In this document: positions 1-8,278 of the stretch, piece after piece | How the letters are laid out: every line of letters begins with the position of its first letter | Position numbering within the stretch: the stretch's first letter is position 1 | Source of the DNA: an uncultured Bacilli bacterium | GTDB taxonomy: Bacteria; Bacillota_I; Bacilli_A; RF39; UBA660 | Direction: 5' to 3' | DNA: 44,054 nt | Assembly: GCA_944363795.1 (NCBI GenBank) | Contig: CALVVG010000005.1 | Span: forward strand, 1-44,054 | Notes under the pieces: generated by a model | Told to the model about the DNA's origin: nothing | The model's input: the letters and a program-made list of their open reading frames with translations, nothing else | The model's database searches: none | Translations under genes and position numbers: made by a program

Positions 1-948
1 GATTCGATATGGATTGCTGATATGTTTAAACATGGCTTGGTTGAACCATCTTTTATGCCTCCAGCAGATATTAGGCAGCTTCGTGATTTAGTACGTTATC
101 GTAATAAATTAGTCAATATCCGTTCTGGAGAAAAAAATAGATTTCAAAACTCTCTTACTATGTCTAATGTTCAAATTGCTAATGTTGTAACTGATGTTTT
201 TGGCAAAACATCTCAATCAATCTTAAAGTTAATGCTCTCTAATCCTAGTTTAACTTTAGATGATATTACACCATTACTTCGTAAAAATTTGAAATCATCA
301 CCTGAAGAGATTTTGAAATCTATCAATGGTAATTTTGATGAGTCTCAATCATCAAAAATGAATATTGTTCTAAAACATTATGATTCAATTAATGAATGCA
401 TTGATGAATTAGAAGAACAAATTTTAAAACTTGCTCTTAAATATTCAGCTGAAATAAATCTTCTTTTAACCGTTCCTGGTATAAAAGAAATATCAGCGAT
501 ATTTATTATAGCAGAAATCGGTACTAATATGAATATTTTTATTGATGATAAACATCTTTGTTCTTGGGCTGGGCTTACTCCTAGATGTAATGAATCTGCC
601 AAGAAAAAGAAATCTGTTAGAATCACCAAAGCTGGTATTTATATCAAGCCTTTACTTGTTCAGTGTGCTTTATGTGCCATTAAAGATAAATCTTGTCCTT
701 ATATAAAGGCTAGATATGAATCTTTAAAAAGAAGACGTGGCCATAAGAAAGCCATTATTGCCATTGCTAGATTATTACTTACAAGCATATACCACATTTT
801 ACTTACTTGTGAAGTTTTTGATTATAAGAGATTCGAAAATTTAATGAATAAAAATTTTAAATTTCATAAAAATATTCAAAATACCCCAGAAGAAATGATT
901 TCTTATTTAACTAATTTAGGTTACAATATTACTTTGCAGAATACCTAA
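1..948 (+). CDS. IS110-family transposase, C-terminal part (5' end outside window)
   Basis: This is a DEDD-type transposase of the IS110/IS1111 family, which acts with a guide (bridge) RNA to recombine the element into its target. The frame is open to base 1, and the residues before the first Met (DSIWIAD) continue the family's RuvC-like region, so the gene runs in from the left. The C-terminal half carries the Transposase_20 domain: LLTVPGIKEISA, then CSWAGLTPR, then a Lys-rich stretch followed by ITKAGIYIKPLLVQCA. That last stretch is where the family's conserved catalytic Ser region lies. The tail after about residue 275 is not recognised. Codon use is as AT-rich as the neighbours, so the insertion is not obviously recent. 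The family assignment is firm; subgroup and activity cannot be judged without the N-terminus. Confidence 0.9.
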   Translation, partial: DSIWIADMFKHGLVEPSFMPPADIRQLRDLVRYRNKLVNIRSGEKNRFQNSLTMSNVQIANVVTDVFGKTSQSILKLMLSNPSLTLDDITPLLRKNLKSSPEEILKSINGNFDESQSSKMNIVLKHYDSINECIDELEEQILKLALKYSAEINLLLTVPGIKEISAIFIIAEIGTNMNIFIDDKHLCSWAGLTPRCNESAKKKKSVRITKAGIYIKPLLVQCALCAIKDKSCPYIKARYESLKRRRGHKKAIIAIARLLLTSIYHILLTCEVFDYKRFENLMNKNFKFHKNIQNTPEEMISYLTNLGYNITLQNT

Positions 949-1083
949 TAACAGTTTACTATTTCAAAGAACAACTTATTTTATAGTCTTCATTGACTTA
1001 CTTTAAGTTCAAAAAAATTTCTTATTTTTGAGCTCCTTTTGCATGTTTCAATTTAATTATGTTTTTTTCAACCTTATCCCTTC
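949..1083. other. non-coding 3' flank of the IS110-like element
   Basis: No ORF is visible. The stretch contains an imperfect hairpin (TCAAAAA ... TTTTTGA, about 1010-1030). IS110-like elements keep a non-coding end beside the transposase, and in the IS1111 subgroup the guide RNA is encoded downstream. This segment could therefore hold the element's right end or guide RNA. No terminal repeat or junction can be defined from a single copy. Confidence 0.3.
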
Positions 1084-1130
1084 CTAAAATAAAATACTTC
1101 ATAGTATTTTATGAAGTAAATTTATTTTAG
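1084..1130. terminator. long perfect-arm hairpin, probable bidirectional terminator
   Basis: The arms CTAAAATAAA and TTTATTTTAG enclose a second pair, TACTTCATA and TATGAAGTA. The hairpin sits between the plus-strand transposase and the 3' end of the minus-strand spoIIIAH-like gene, so it can stop transcription from both sides. Confidence 0.7.
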
Positions 1131-1147
1131 TACCAACAAAAACCTAA

Positions 1148-1633
1148 TTATTCAAATTTGACGGTTATATATTTTTGCGTATCATATAGTTCTTGAACTG
1201 CTCTAATTATTTTATTGGCAAGTTCTGTATTATGTTCTTTATTAGCAATAATAATACTTATTGTATCTCCTTCAATTTTAACAAAATTGTCATATTTAAA
1301 TTGCTCAGTAATTAATTTTTCAATTTTTTCACATTCACTTTGGGAATCATTAAGTGCTTGTAAGGCATTATAAGCATCATTTTTTTCTTCGATAGTAGCG
1401 GCATCATCTAATAAAATATTTTGGTATTCACTCATTTGTTTTAAAATATTTTCATCGTCTTCAACTTGTAAAGCTACTATTACATCTGATTCTTTTACTT
1501 CTAAAACTTCACTGACATCGTTATTACCTGCTAAAACGCTTAAAGTTTCATCACCCATACTTACATAATAAATTCCTAATACTAATATTAATGAAAATAG
1601 TGTTACAAACCATAAATTTTGCTTGTTTATCAT
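1148..1633 (-). CDS. spoIIIAH: SpoIIIAH-like stage III sporulation protein
   Basis: This is a 161-aa protein with one N-terminal membrane segment (about residues 5-25, NLWFVTLFSLILVLGIYYVS) followed by a soluble, partly coiled-coil region and a C-terminal alpha/beta domain. That layout fits SpoIIIAH, the mother-cell membrane protein whose ectodomain pairs with SpoIIQ to form the forespore channel. The Met of MINKQNLWF is chosen as the start because GGAGGGG lies just upstream of it; an upstream in-frame ATG lacks a ribosome site. The other spoIIIA genes are absent from this window, so the gene is detached from its usual operon or is a stand-alone paralogue. A candidate mother-cell-type -10 (CATATATT) lies upstream but is weak. 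Confidence 0.75.
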   Translation of the reverse strand: MINKQNLWFVTLFSLILVLGIYYVSMGDETLSVLAGNNDVSEVLEVKESDVIVALQVEDDENILKQMSEYQNILLDDAATIEEKNDAYNALQALNDSQSECEKIEKLITEQFKYDNFVKIEGDTISIIIANKEHNTELANKIIRAVQELYDTQKYITVKFE

Positions 1634-1730
1634 TTTCCCCTCCATTTGAATTCTAATAAAATATATGTCCATATAAAAAATATATTAATAAAAAATGCAA
1701 TTTCAATCATTTTAAATTACTAATAAATAC

Positions 1731-1759
1731 TTGCGCGATAATATAATTTTGGGTATAAT
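1731..1759 (+). promoter_or_regulatory. sigma-A promoter for ftsA-ftsZ
   Basis: TTGCGC (1731-1736), a 17-bp spacer and TATAAT (1754-1759) lie 28 bp before the ftsA start. No other promoter is evident between ftsA and ftsZ. Confidence 0.7.
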
Positions 1760-1787
1760 ATTTTTAAAGCATAAGGAAGTGTATTTA

Positions 1788-3029
1788 ATGCGAAAAATAA
1801 TGGCTAGTTTGGATATTGGCGACCATACAATTAAGCTTGTGGTAGGGGAAATAGTTAAAGGAAAACTAAATGTTTTAGCATGTGTAGATACACTAGCTCG
1901 TGGAATTAAAAAAGGTTTTATAGTAAATCCTGAAAGTGCAATTGAAGCTCTAGAAGAAATATTTAAAAAAGCAGAAGATCAGATTGGTTTAAGTGTAAGG
2001 AAAGTAATAGTTAGTGTTCCTAGTAATGGAATAGAATGTTTTTTAAGTGAAGGTTATACTTCAATAACTAACGAAGAAAAAATAATTACTAGTAATGATA
2101 TTATTAGATCATTACAATCTGCAGTATATAACAAGATAATGGATAATAGAGATTTAGTATCTATATTACCAACTAAATTTTTAGTCGATGATAGTATTGT
2201 TTCCGATTCTCCATTATCAATGCATGCTGAAAAATTAAAGGTAAAAGCTGTTGTAGTTACTGTTCCTAAAAAAAATATAACTCCCATAGTAAAATGCTTA
2301 GAAAAAATAAATGTTGAAGTTGTTGATGTAACAGTTGGGGCTTTAGGAGATTATTATGAATTTAAAAATAATAAAAATAGTGGTGAGGTTGGTGCAGTAA
2401 TTAATATTGGAGCATCTAAAACAACGGTTGCAATATTTAATAAAGGAATAATTACTAATTGTGAAGTAATCGATATTGGCGGAGATAATATTGATTATGA
2501 TTTAAGTTATGTTTATAAAATAAATCAAAAAGATGCTATTATGTTGAAAGAAACGATAGCCTTAGCTGATAAAAATATTGCTCAAGTTAATGAAGCTATT
2601 ATTGTGGAAAATAAAAATGGCGATAAAATAAAAATAAATCAATTTAATGTTAGTGAAATAGTAATGAGTAGGTTAGAAGAAATACTAAATTTAGCAAAAA
2701 AACAAATAAATCTCTTAACAAAAAAGCAAATTAGTTATATAATTGTAACAGGGGGAGTTACAGAAATAGCAGAGTTTAAAAATATCTTGGATTATGTTTT
2801 TAAAAATGCTATACTAGGAGAAGTGAATGAGATTGGAGCTAGACATAATAAATATGCAACAGCTTTAGGTCTTATAAAATATTATGATAGTCGTTTAAAA
2901 TTAAGAAATCGCGATTTTTCTATATTTAGTATTGAAGAACAAGAAGAATTGAGTGGAATACATAAAAAAGTAAACATTTCTGAGAATTCCATTTTAGGAA
3001 AATTATTTGGATACTTTTTTGATAATTGA
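1788..3029 (+). CDS. ftsA: cell division protein FtsA
   Basis: This 413-aa actin-like ATPase tethers FtsZ to the membrane and recruits the divisome. The N-terminal nucleotide-binding motif is visible (MASLDIGDHTIKLVVGE), as are a later phosphate motif (GAVINIGASKTTVAIF) and the adenosine motif (IIVTGGVTEI). The protein ends in an amphipathic helix (SILGKLFGYFFDN) matching the FtsA membrane-targeting tip. The ATG at 1788 follows AAGGAAGTG; an upstream in-frame TTG has no ribosome site and overlaps the promoter. It stops 13 bases before ftsZ in the conserved ftsA-ftsZ operon. The TGA stop followed by the ftsZ ribosome site shows that TGA is a stop codon in this organism. Confidence 0.95.
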   Translation: MRKIMASLDIGDHTIKLVVGEIVKGKLNVLACVDTLARGIKKGFIVNPESAIEALEEIFKKAEDQIGLSVRKVIVSVPSNGIECFLSEGYTSITNEEKIITSNDIIRSLQSAVYNKIMDNRDLVSILPTKFLVDDSIVSDSPLSMHAEKLKVKAVVVTVPKKNITPIVKCLEKINVEVVDVTVGALGDYYEFKNNKNSGEVGAVINIGASKTTVAIFNKGIITNCEVIDIGGDNIDYDLSYVYKINQKDAIMLKETIALADKNIAQVNEAIIVENKNGDKIKINQFNVSEIVMSRLEEILNLAKKQINLLTKKQISYIIVTGGVTEIAEFKNILDYVFKNAILGEVNEIGARHNKYATALGLIKYYDSRLKLRNRDFSIFSIEEQEELSGIHKKVNISENSILGKLFGYFFDN

Positions 3030-3042
3030 AGGAGAATGAAAT

Positions 3043-4104
3043 ATGAATGGATTACAGATGGATCAAATAGCAAAAATAAAAGTAATTGGTGTTGGCGGTG
3101 GGGGATGCAATGCCGTCAATAGAATGATTGAAGAAGGAGTAAAAAGTGTTGAATTTTATGTTGTGAATACTGATTTACAAGTGTTAAACAATTCTTTATG
3201 TCCTAATAAAATTCAAATCGGTAAAAATATAACTGGAGGTCGTGGTGCTGGAGCAAACCCAGAAGTTGGTCGTGCTGCTGCTTTAGAAAGCAAAAATGAA
3301 CTAGAAGATGCATTACAAGGAGCAGATATGGTATTTGTTGCTTGTGGTTTAGGCGGTGGTACTGGAACTGGAGCTGCTCCAATTATTGCAGAAATTGCTC
3401 AAGAACTTGGAGCATTAACTGTTGGCATTGTAACTAAACCATTTAGATTTGAAGGTAAAAGGCGCATGGAAAATGCTTTAGTTGGATTAGAAGAATTAAG
3501 ACAACATGTAGATTCATTAATTATTATTCCAAATGATAGATTAAGAGATATAATAGATAAGACAACTAGTTTTGATGATGCATTTAAAGAAGTTGATAAT
3601 GTTCTTCATCGAGGCGTTCAATCAATATCAGACTTAATTGCTGTAACTGGAGTTATTAATCTAGATTTTGCTGATGTAAAAACTGTTATGGAAAAAAGTG
3701 GTACCGCTATTATTGGTATTGGATGTAATGCTGGTGAAAATAGAGCTATTGAAGCTGCTCGTCAAGCTGTTGCTAATAGTTTACTTGAAGCCACTATTGA
3801 AGGGGCAACTAATGCTATTGTTAATGTAACAGGTGGTAAAAATTTAACTTTATTTGAAATTGAAGATGCTGTAGAAACAGTAAGAGAAGCTGCAAACTCT
3901 GATATTAACATTATATTTGGGGCTATTAAAAATGAAAATCTTACCGATGAAGTAATAGTTACTGTAATTGCTACTGGTTTTGATGAAGAAACTGGCGAAG
4001 AAGCATTATTTTCTGATGATGTTCCAAAAAGAAGAAGTAAACCTCAAGTAGAAATTGATGATGAATACGAAATTCCACCATTTTTAAGAAGTGATAATTT
4101 TTAG
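3043..4104 (+). CDS. ftsZ: cell division GTPase FtsZ
   Basis: This 353-aa tubulin homologue assembles the Z ring. The glycine-rich N-terminus ([14 protein letters not shown]) and the tubulin signature [10 protein letters not shown] (about residues 105-114) bind GTP, and the T7-loop region follows ([11 protein letters not shown]). The linker is short, and the C-terminal conserved peptide ends in IPPFLR, the docking site for FtsA and other FtsZ partners. The start follows AAGGAGAATGAAAT. It is co-transcribed with ftsA and closed by a strong hairpin terminator. Codon use is somewhat richer in G and C than in neighbours, as expected for a highly expressed gene. Confidence 0.98.
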   Translation: MNGLQMDQIAKIKVIGVGGGGCNAVNRMIEEGVKSVEFYVVNTDLQVLNNSLCPNKIQIGKNITGGRGAGANPEVGRAAALESKNELEDALQGADMVFVACGLGGGTGTGAAPIIAEIAQELGALTVGIVTKPFRFEGKRRMENALVGLEELRQHVDSLIIIPNDRLRDIIDKTTSFDDAFKEVDNVLHRGVQSISDLIAVTGVINLDFADVKTVMEKSGTAIIGIGCNAGENRAIEAARQAVANSLLEATIEGATNAIVNVTGGKNLTLFEIEDAVETVREAANSDINIIFGAIKNENLTDEVIVTVIATGFDEETGEEALFSDDVPKRRSKPQVEIDDEYEIPPFLRSDNF

Positions 4105-4105
4105 G

Positions 4106-4129
4106 GTTCTAGATATCTAGAACTTTTTT
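4106..4129 (+). terminator. rho-independent terminator after ftsZ
   Basis: The arms GTTCTAG and CTAGAAC, with loop ATAT, are followed by six T. The hairpin starts immediately after the ftsZ stop. Confidence 0.85.
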
Positions 4130-4212
4130 ATTTGTTATAAAAAAATAATAAAATCGACTTAAAGCAACAAATTATTTTTATTATATTTCGTATAATCATC
4201 TTGTGATAAAAA

Positions 4213-5016
4213 ATGAAAATATATTTAGATTTAGTATTTATTATTAATTTTATATATGATTTGCTTTTACTAATGACTGTTGATACGACATTAAAAAGAC
4301 ATACTAAATTAAACAAATTATTTTTAAGTGCTATTATTGGAGCTTTATCATTAATAATTTTATTTATACCATGTGGTCAAATATTATTATTTTTAATGAA
4401 AATAGGAATAAGTCTTTTAATGATTCTTATAGCATTTGGCTATAAAAATTTAAAATATTTTACTACAAACATTCTTTATTTATATATGTGTAGTGTTATA
4501 CTGGGAGGTTTTTTATATTTTTTGAATATCGAATTTAGTTATAAAAGAGAGGGTATTGTTTTTTATTTTGAAGGATTAAGTATAAATTATTTATTATTGT
4601 TAATAATTGGGCCAATTATATTATTTTTATATGTTAGGGAACATAAAAAATATAAAAGTACATATATTTATAATTATAAAGTAAATATTATATTTAAAAA
4701 TGGAAAAGAATTAATTTGTAATGGATTTTTGGATACTGGTAATAAATTACGAGATCCTATTACAAAAAAATATATTATATTAATTTCTAAAAAAATAATT
4801 GTACCATTTATTAATATTAGGAGTCCTATATATGTTCCGTACAAAGTAGTTGGATACCAAGGATTAATAAACTGTTATAAAATAAATTATATAAAAATAA
4901 ATAATCAAATATTTGATAATTATTTAGTAGGAATTGTTCCTGAAAAAATAAGTTTAAATGGAGCAGATTGCTTACTTAATTCAAAATTAATGGAGGATAT
5001 ATGTTTAGAAAATTAA
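4213..5016 (+). CDS. spoIIGA: SpoIIGA, pro-sigma-E processing peptidase
   Basis: This 267-aa protein has about five N-terminal membrane helices (residues 1-150) and a C-terminal aspartic protease-like domain with the catalytic FLDTGNKLRDP motif. In the known pathway it cleaves the pro-peptide of sigma-E in the mother cell after activation by SpoIIR. The gene overlaps the start of sigE by 16 bases, the classic spoIIGA-sigE arrangement. A TATAAT at 4191-4196 is a plausible -10. Upstream, AAGTCGA in reverse orientation near 4154 resembles a Spo0A box only weakly. The ribosome site is poor. Confidence 0.92.
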   Translation: MKIYLDLVFIINFIYDLLLLMTVDTTLKRHTKLNKLFLSAIIGALSLIILFIPCGQILLFLMKIGISLLMILIAFGYKNLKYFTTNILYLYMCSVILGGFLYFLNIEFSYKREGIVFYFEGLSINYLLLLIIGPIILFLYVREHKKYKSTYIYNYKVNIIFKNGKELICNGFLDTGNKLRDPITKKYIILISKKIIVPFINIRSPIYVPYKVVGYQGLINCYKINYIKINNQIFDNYLVGIVPEKISLNGADCLLNSKLMEDICLEN

Positions 5017-5681
5017 TTGAAAAACTAATAGCAAAGTATAATGAAGTATTTTTTGTGGGAGCAACAGATAAATTACCACCACCATTAAAAAAAGAAGAAG
5101 AATTAGCTTTATTAATTAAAGCTAAAGAAGGTGATATTGTAGCACGTAATAAATTAATTGAACATAATTTAAGATTAGTTGTTTTTTTAGCCAAAAAATA
5201 TGAAAATACAATATACGACATTGAAGATTTAGTTAGTATTGGTTCGATTGGTTTAATAAAAGGAATTAATACATATAAAATTGATAAGAATATTAAATTA
5301 GCTACTTATGCATCACGCTGTATCAGTAATGAGATACTTATGTTTTTAAGAAAAAATAAAAGAAAGAAAACAGAAGTATCTTTAGAAGAAGCTTTAAATT
5401 ATGATAATGAAGGAAATGAGCTTCATTTGGAAGATATTTTAGGTACAGATGCTGAATTAGTCCCTCGAGAATATGAGTTAAAAGTTGATAAAGAACTATT
5501 AAGTAGAGAAATAGCTACGTTAAATCCTAGAGATAAAGAGATAATGACGTTAAGATACGGCCTTAATAACACAATAGAATATACTCAAAAAGAAGTTGCA
5601 GATATGTTAGGTATAAGTCAATCATATATATCACGTATAGAAAAAAAAGTGATAAGAAAATTAAAACAAGTTATGCATTAA
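5001..5681 (+). CDS. sigE: sporulation sigma factor SigE (pro-form)
   Basis: This 226-aa sigma-70 family factor directs early mother-cell transcription. Residues 1-25 form the hydrophobic/basic pro-sequence (MFRKLIEKLIAKYNEVFFVG), followed by LPPPLKKEEE as in SigE proteins. Region 2 is seen in LIEHNLRLVVFLAKKYEN and DLVSIGSIGLIKGI. Region 4 shows LNPRDKEIMTLRYGL and the helix-turn-helix SQSYISRIEKKVIRKLK. It overlaps spoIIGA and is probably translationally coupled to it. Its stop shares a TTAA palindrome with the stop of the convergent regulator gene. Confidence 0.95.
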   Translation: MFRKLIEKLIAKYNEVFFVGATDKLPPPLKKEEELALLIKAKEGDIVARNKLIEHNLRLVVFLAKKYENTIYDIEDLVSIGSIGLIKGINTYKIDKNIKLATYASRCISNEILMFLRKNKRKKTEVSLEEALNYDNEGNELHLEDILGTDAELVPREYELKVDKELLSREIATLNPRDKEIMTLRYGLNNTIEYTQKEVADMLGISQSYISRIEKKVIRKLKQVMH

Positions 5682-6109
5682 TTTTTATTATCAAGCAATT
5701 TATCTAAAGATGAATTATAGTTTTTAGCAATAGTATATAAAAAGTCAGTTTTGATTATAACTTTCCCAGTTTCATAAGCTGAATATGTTGAAGAATTAAT
5801 ATTTAGCTTTTCACATATTTCTTTAGCTTTAAGTTTCTTTTCTTGGCGTAGATTTTTTAAATTCATACCAATAGTCTTGGCATCAATATCAATTTTTTTG
5901 TAATGATTCTTGACATCAGTAATTCCCGTAAGGTAATCAAAAGAAACTTCATAAAATTGAGCTAAAAGATTTAATTTATCAAGTGGTATTTGATCTCTTC
6001 CTATTTCGTATCCGGTATAAGTTGATCTTTTAACGTTAATTTTTTTAGCTAATTCTTCTTGGGTAAAATTTTTATCTTCGCGTAAGTCTTTCAGTCTTTC
6101 AAATAACAT
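5678..6109 (-). CDS. tandem XRE-type helix-turn-helix regulator
   Basis: This 143-aa protein is built of two copies of a Cro/C1-type DNA-binding domain. The first is LRE..NFTQEELAKKINVKRSTYTGYEIGR (about residues 6-65) and the second is LRQEKKLKAKEICEKLNINSSTYSAYETGK (about residues 85-143). A two-HTH chain with no sensor domain could bind paired half-sites as a monomer. MLFERLKDLRE is taken as the start because GGTGAT lies before it; an extended start is possible at 6157. It is convergent with sigE and divergent from the unknown gene at 6216, so it may control that gene or the sigG segment. Its function is unknown. Confidence 0.7.
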   Translation of the reverse strand: MLFERLKDLREDKNFTQEELAKKINVKRSTYTGYEIGRDQIPLDKLNLLAQFYEVSFDYLTGITDVKNHYKKIDIDAKTIGMNLKNLRQEKKLKAKEICEKLNINSSTYSAYETGKVIIKTDFLYTIAKNYNSSLDKLLDNKN

Positions 6110-6215
6110 TTTTATCACCAATTTAATTTTCTCATTATTAATATTATTTTCAGACAATTGTGGGAAAATACGAGAAAATGTGATATTATAACTATAGTAA
6201 TAAGGAGGTAATAAT

Positions 6216-6710
6216 TTGATAAAAGTTACTAATGGTCAAGATAATATAAAAATAAATGAACAAAATTTAATAGAATCTAGTAAAGGATATATAATTAAAC
6301 CATTATTAGATTATTATTTAATAGAGTTATTGTTCGTTAAAGAAAATAATTATATAACTAAAATTATTAAAACATATCTTGGTGGAGAAACAGCTTTAGA
6401 TTGTTTTGAAAATAAAAAATTAACAAGTAATATAATATTATTGAGTGAAAAAGATTTTGAAAGATTTAAAAAAGTTTACTATAATATGCTTAGTAAAAAT
6501 AACTTACAAAAAAGAGCTATTGTAGAAGCATATGCAGAGCTTTTAAGCTTTGAATATTATCAAGCTACTGAAATAGAGGATTGTCATAGTGTTAGTAAAG
6601 ATGAAATATTTGAAGATGAGTTATCAAATATTTATGATTATAAAAAATATAAAAAGGAAATATATAAAAGAACTAATGAAATATTAAAAGAAAAATATTC
6701 TTTAAAGTAA
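6216..6710 (+). CDS. uncharacterised 164-aa protein between sigE and sigG
   Basis: I do not recognise this protein. It is a soluble, charged, probably mostly helical chain with no membrane segment or known motif. It begins with TTG, preceded by a full AAGGAGG ribosome site at a 7-base distance, which decides the start. It is divergent from the tandem XRE regulator and sits inserted between sigE and sigG, which are adjacent in Bacillus. Its gene is followed by the hairpin ahead of sigG. Its position suggests a lineage-specific sporulation role, which is inference only. Confidence 0.65.
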   Translation: MIKVTNGQDNIKINEQNLIESSKGYIIKPLLDYYLIELLFVKENNYITKIIKTYLGGETALDCFENKKLTSNIILLSEKDFERFKKVYYNMLSKNNLQKRAIVEAYAELLSFEYYQATEIEDCHSVSKDEIFEDELSNIYDYKKYKKEIYKRTNEILKEKYSLK

Positions 6711-6728
6711 ATGTATAAAATATTAAAA

Positions 6729-6760
6729 TTCTTTCCATTAATATAGGGAAAGGATTTTTT
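6729..6760 (+). promoter_or_regulatory. hairpin overlapping the sigG ribosome-binding site
   Basis: CTTTCC pairs with GGAAAG (extended by T-G and T-A), and six T follow. The 3' arm contains the only purine-rich ribosome site (GGAAAGGA) for the sigG ATG at 6765. The element can act as a terminator for the upstream gene, as a translation-repressing hairpin for sigG, or both. Confidence 0.6.
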
Positions 6761-6764
6761 ATTT

Positions 6765-7541
6765 ATGGCTAAATATAAAGTTGATATTACAGGATTAAAT
6801 ACTAATGATATTAAAGTATTAAGTAATGAAGAAATGACTCATTTGTTTGTTCGATATCAAAATGGGGATATTGATGCAAAAAATGAACTTATTAATGGCA
6901 ATTTAAAATTAGTATTAAGTATATTAAGATCATTTAATCACAAAGAGAATAATTTAGATGATTTATTCCAAGTTGGTGTTATTGGTCTTATTAAAGCAAT
7001 TGATAATTTTGATTTATCTTATGGTCTTAAATTAAGTACTTATGCAGTACCATTAATAATTGGAGAAATAAAAAGATATATTAGAGATAATACTGCAATG
7101 CGAGTAAGTCGTAGTATTAAAGACTTAGCATATCAAATAATCAAATTTAAAGATGAATACATTAAGGATAATGGAATTGAACCTAAAACAGAATTAATTG
7201 CTAAAAGCTTAAATATTGAAGAATATCAAGTAGCTTTTGCACTAGATGCTTTAAAAGATCCATCAAGTATTTTTGAACCGATTTATAATGATGGGGGAGA
7301 TACAATTTATCTTTTTGATCAAATAGCGGATACTAAAGATAAAAATAGTGATAAAGATATGTTAATATCCCTTAGAAGAGCGTTATTAAAAATTAAAGAA
7401 AGAGAAAAATCAATATTATTAGAAAGATTTATTATAGGTAAAACCCAAATGGAAATAGCTGAAGAATTAGGCATTAGTCAAGCTCAAGTTTCTCGTATTG
7501 AAAAAAGTGCAATTGAAAATGTCAGAAGATTGATTAAATAA
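6765..7541 (+). CDS. sigG: sporulation sigma factor SigG (forespore)
   Basis: This 258-aa sigma factor directs late forespore transcription. The N-terminus (MAKYKVDITGLNT) and region 2 (NGNLKLVLSILRSFNH, DDLFQVGVIGLIKAIDNFDLS, LSTYAVPLIIGEIKRYIRDN) match SigG closely. FEPIYNDGGD, typical of SigG, lies near residue 168. Region 4 shows GKTQMEIAEELGISQAQVSRIEKSAIENVRRLIK. The 5' leader folds over the ribosome site, a plausible means of keeping SigG low or late. The ymxH/ylmC-like gene follows after 23 bases, as in Bacillus-like gene order. Confidence 0.95.
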   Translation: MAKYKVDITGLNTNDIKVLSNEEMTHLFVRYQNGDIDAKNELINGNLKLVLSILRSFNHKENNLDDLFQVGVIGLIKAIDNFDLSYGLKLSTYAVPLIIGEIKRYIRDNTAMRVSRSIKDLAYQIIKFKDEYIKDNGIEPKTELIAKSLNIEEYQVAFALDALKDPSSIFEPIYNDGGDTIYLFDQIADTKDKNSDKDMLISLRRALLKIKEREKSILLERFIIGKTQMEIAEELGISQAQVSRIEKSAIENVRRLIK

Positions 7542-7564
7542 ACATATAATTTAGTGGTGATTAT

Positions 7565-7786
7565 ATGTATTTAAGTGAGTTACAAAATAAAGATATAATT
7601 AGTGTAAAATCGGGTATAAATTTGGGAAGAATTGTAGATGTAGAAGTCAATAATGAAGGAAAAATATTAAGCTTTATTGCGGAAGAAAAGAAATTGTTTC
7701 GTAAAGTATTAAAAAATAGCGAGTTATCTTTTACTTTTGCAGATATTGTAAAAATCGGAACAGATGTAATACTAGTAAATAAATAA
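7565..7786 (+). CDS. YlmC/YmxH-family PRC-barrel protein
   Basis: This 73-aa single-domain protein has the pattern of the YlmC/YmxH sporulation family: LSELQNKDIISVKSGINLGRIVDVE, then a strand-rich C-terminus ending in DVILVNK. It is a small PRC-barrel fold of unknown biochemical role that is commonly found near sigG or in sporulation regulons. GGTGAT precedes the ATG. Its place directly after sigG supports the assignment. Family membership is fairly sure; no function is known. Confidence 0.8.
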   Translation: MYLSELQNKDIISVKSGINLGRIVDVEVNNEGKILSFIAEEKKLFRKVLKNSELSFTFADIVKIGTDVILVNK

Positions 7787-7807
7787 ATTTTGTGATATAT
7801 TAGTGAC

Positions 7808-8278
7808 ATGAGAAAGAAAAGTTTTTTTATTGCTGGAATAATAATTATATTAGATCAATTGATTAAAATAATAATTAATAATAATTTTTTATATGGCGAA
7901 TCATGTATAATTATTCCCAATTTTTTTAAATTAACTAAAGTTTATAATAATGGTGCTGCTTGGAGTATGTTTAATGAATCCATTGCTTTTCTAATTGTTT
8001 TAGCTATAATAGCTTTAGTGTTTTTAATTCATTATGAAAAAAGTTTTAAAAATAATAAAAGAAATTTATTAGCTTTTAGTTTAATTTATGGGGGACTTTT
8101 CGGAAATTTAATTGATAGAATTTTGTATGGTTATGTAATTGATTATCTTAAATTTATTTTTGGTAATTATCATTTTCCGGTATTTAATTTAGCTGATATT
8201 GCAATAGTAACCGGAGTATTTTTATTATTATATGCCATAATTAGGGGAGAAGATAAAATTGAAAATTGTAGTAGATAG
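7808..8278 (+). CDS. lspA: lipoprotein signal peptidase II
   Basis: This 156-aa inner-membrane aspartyl protease removes signal peptides from diacylglyceryl-prolipoproteins. Four transmembrane helices are evident. The conserved blocks are LDQLIKIII near the N-terminus, YNNGAAWSMF, NLIDRILYGYVIDYL with the first catalytic Asp, and FNLADIAIVTG with the second. It overlaps the following pseudouridine synthase by 20 bases, a common lspA-rluD arrangement. A likely substrate in this window is the PrsA-like lipoprotein at 21748-22776. Confidence 0.95.
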   Translation: MRKKSFFIAGIIIILDQLIKIIINNNFLYGESCIIIPNFFKLTKVYNNGAAWSMFNESIAFLIVLAIIALVFLIHYEKSFKNNKRNLLAFSLIYGGLFGNLIDRILYGYVIDYLKFIFGNYHFPVFNLADIAIVTGVFLLLYAIIRGEDKIENCSR

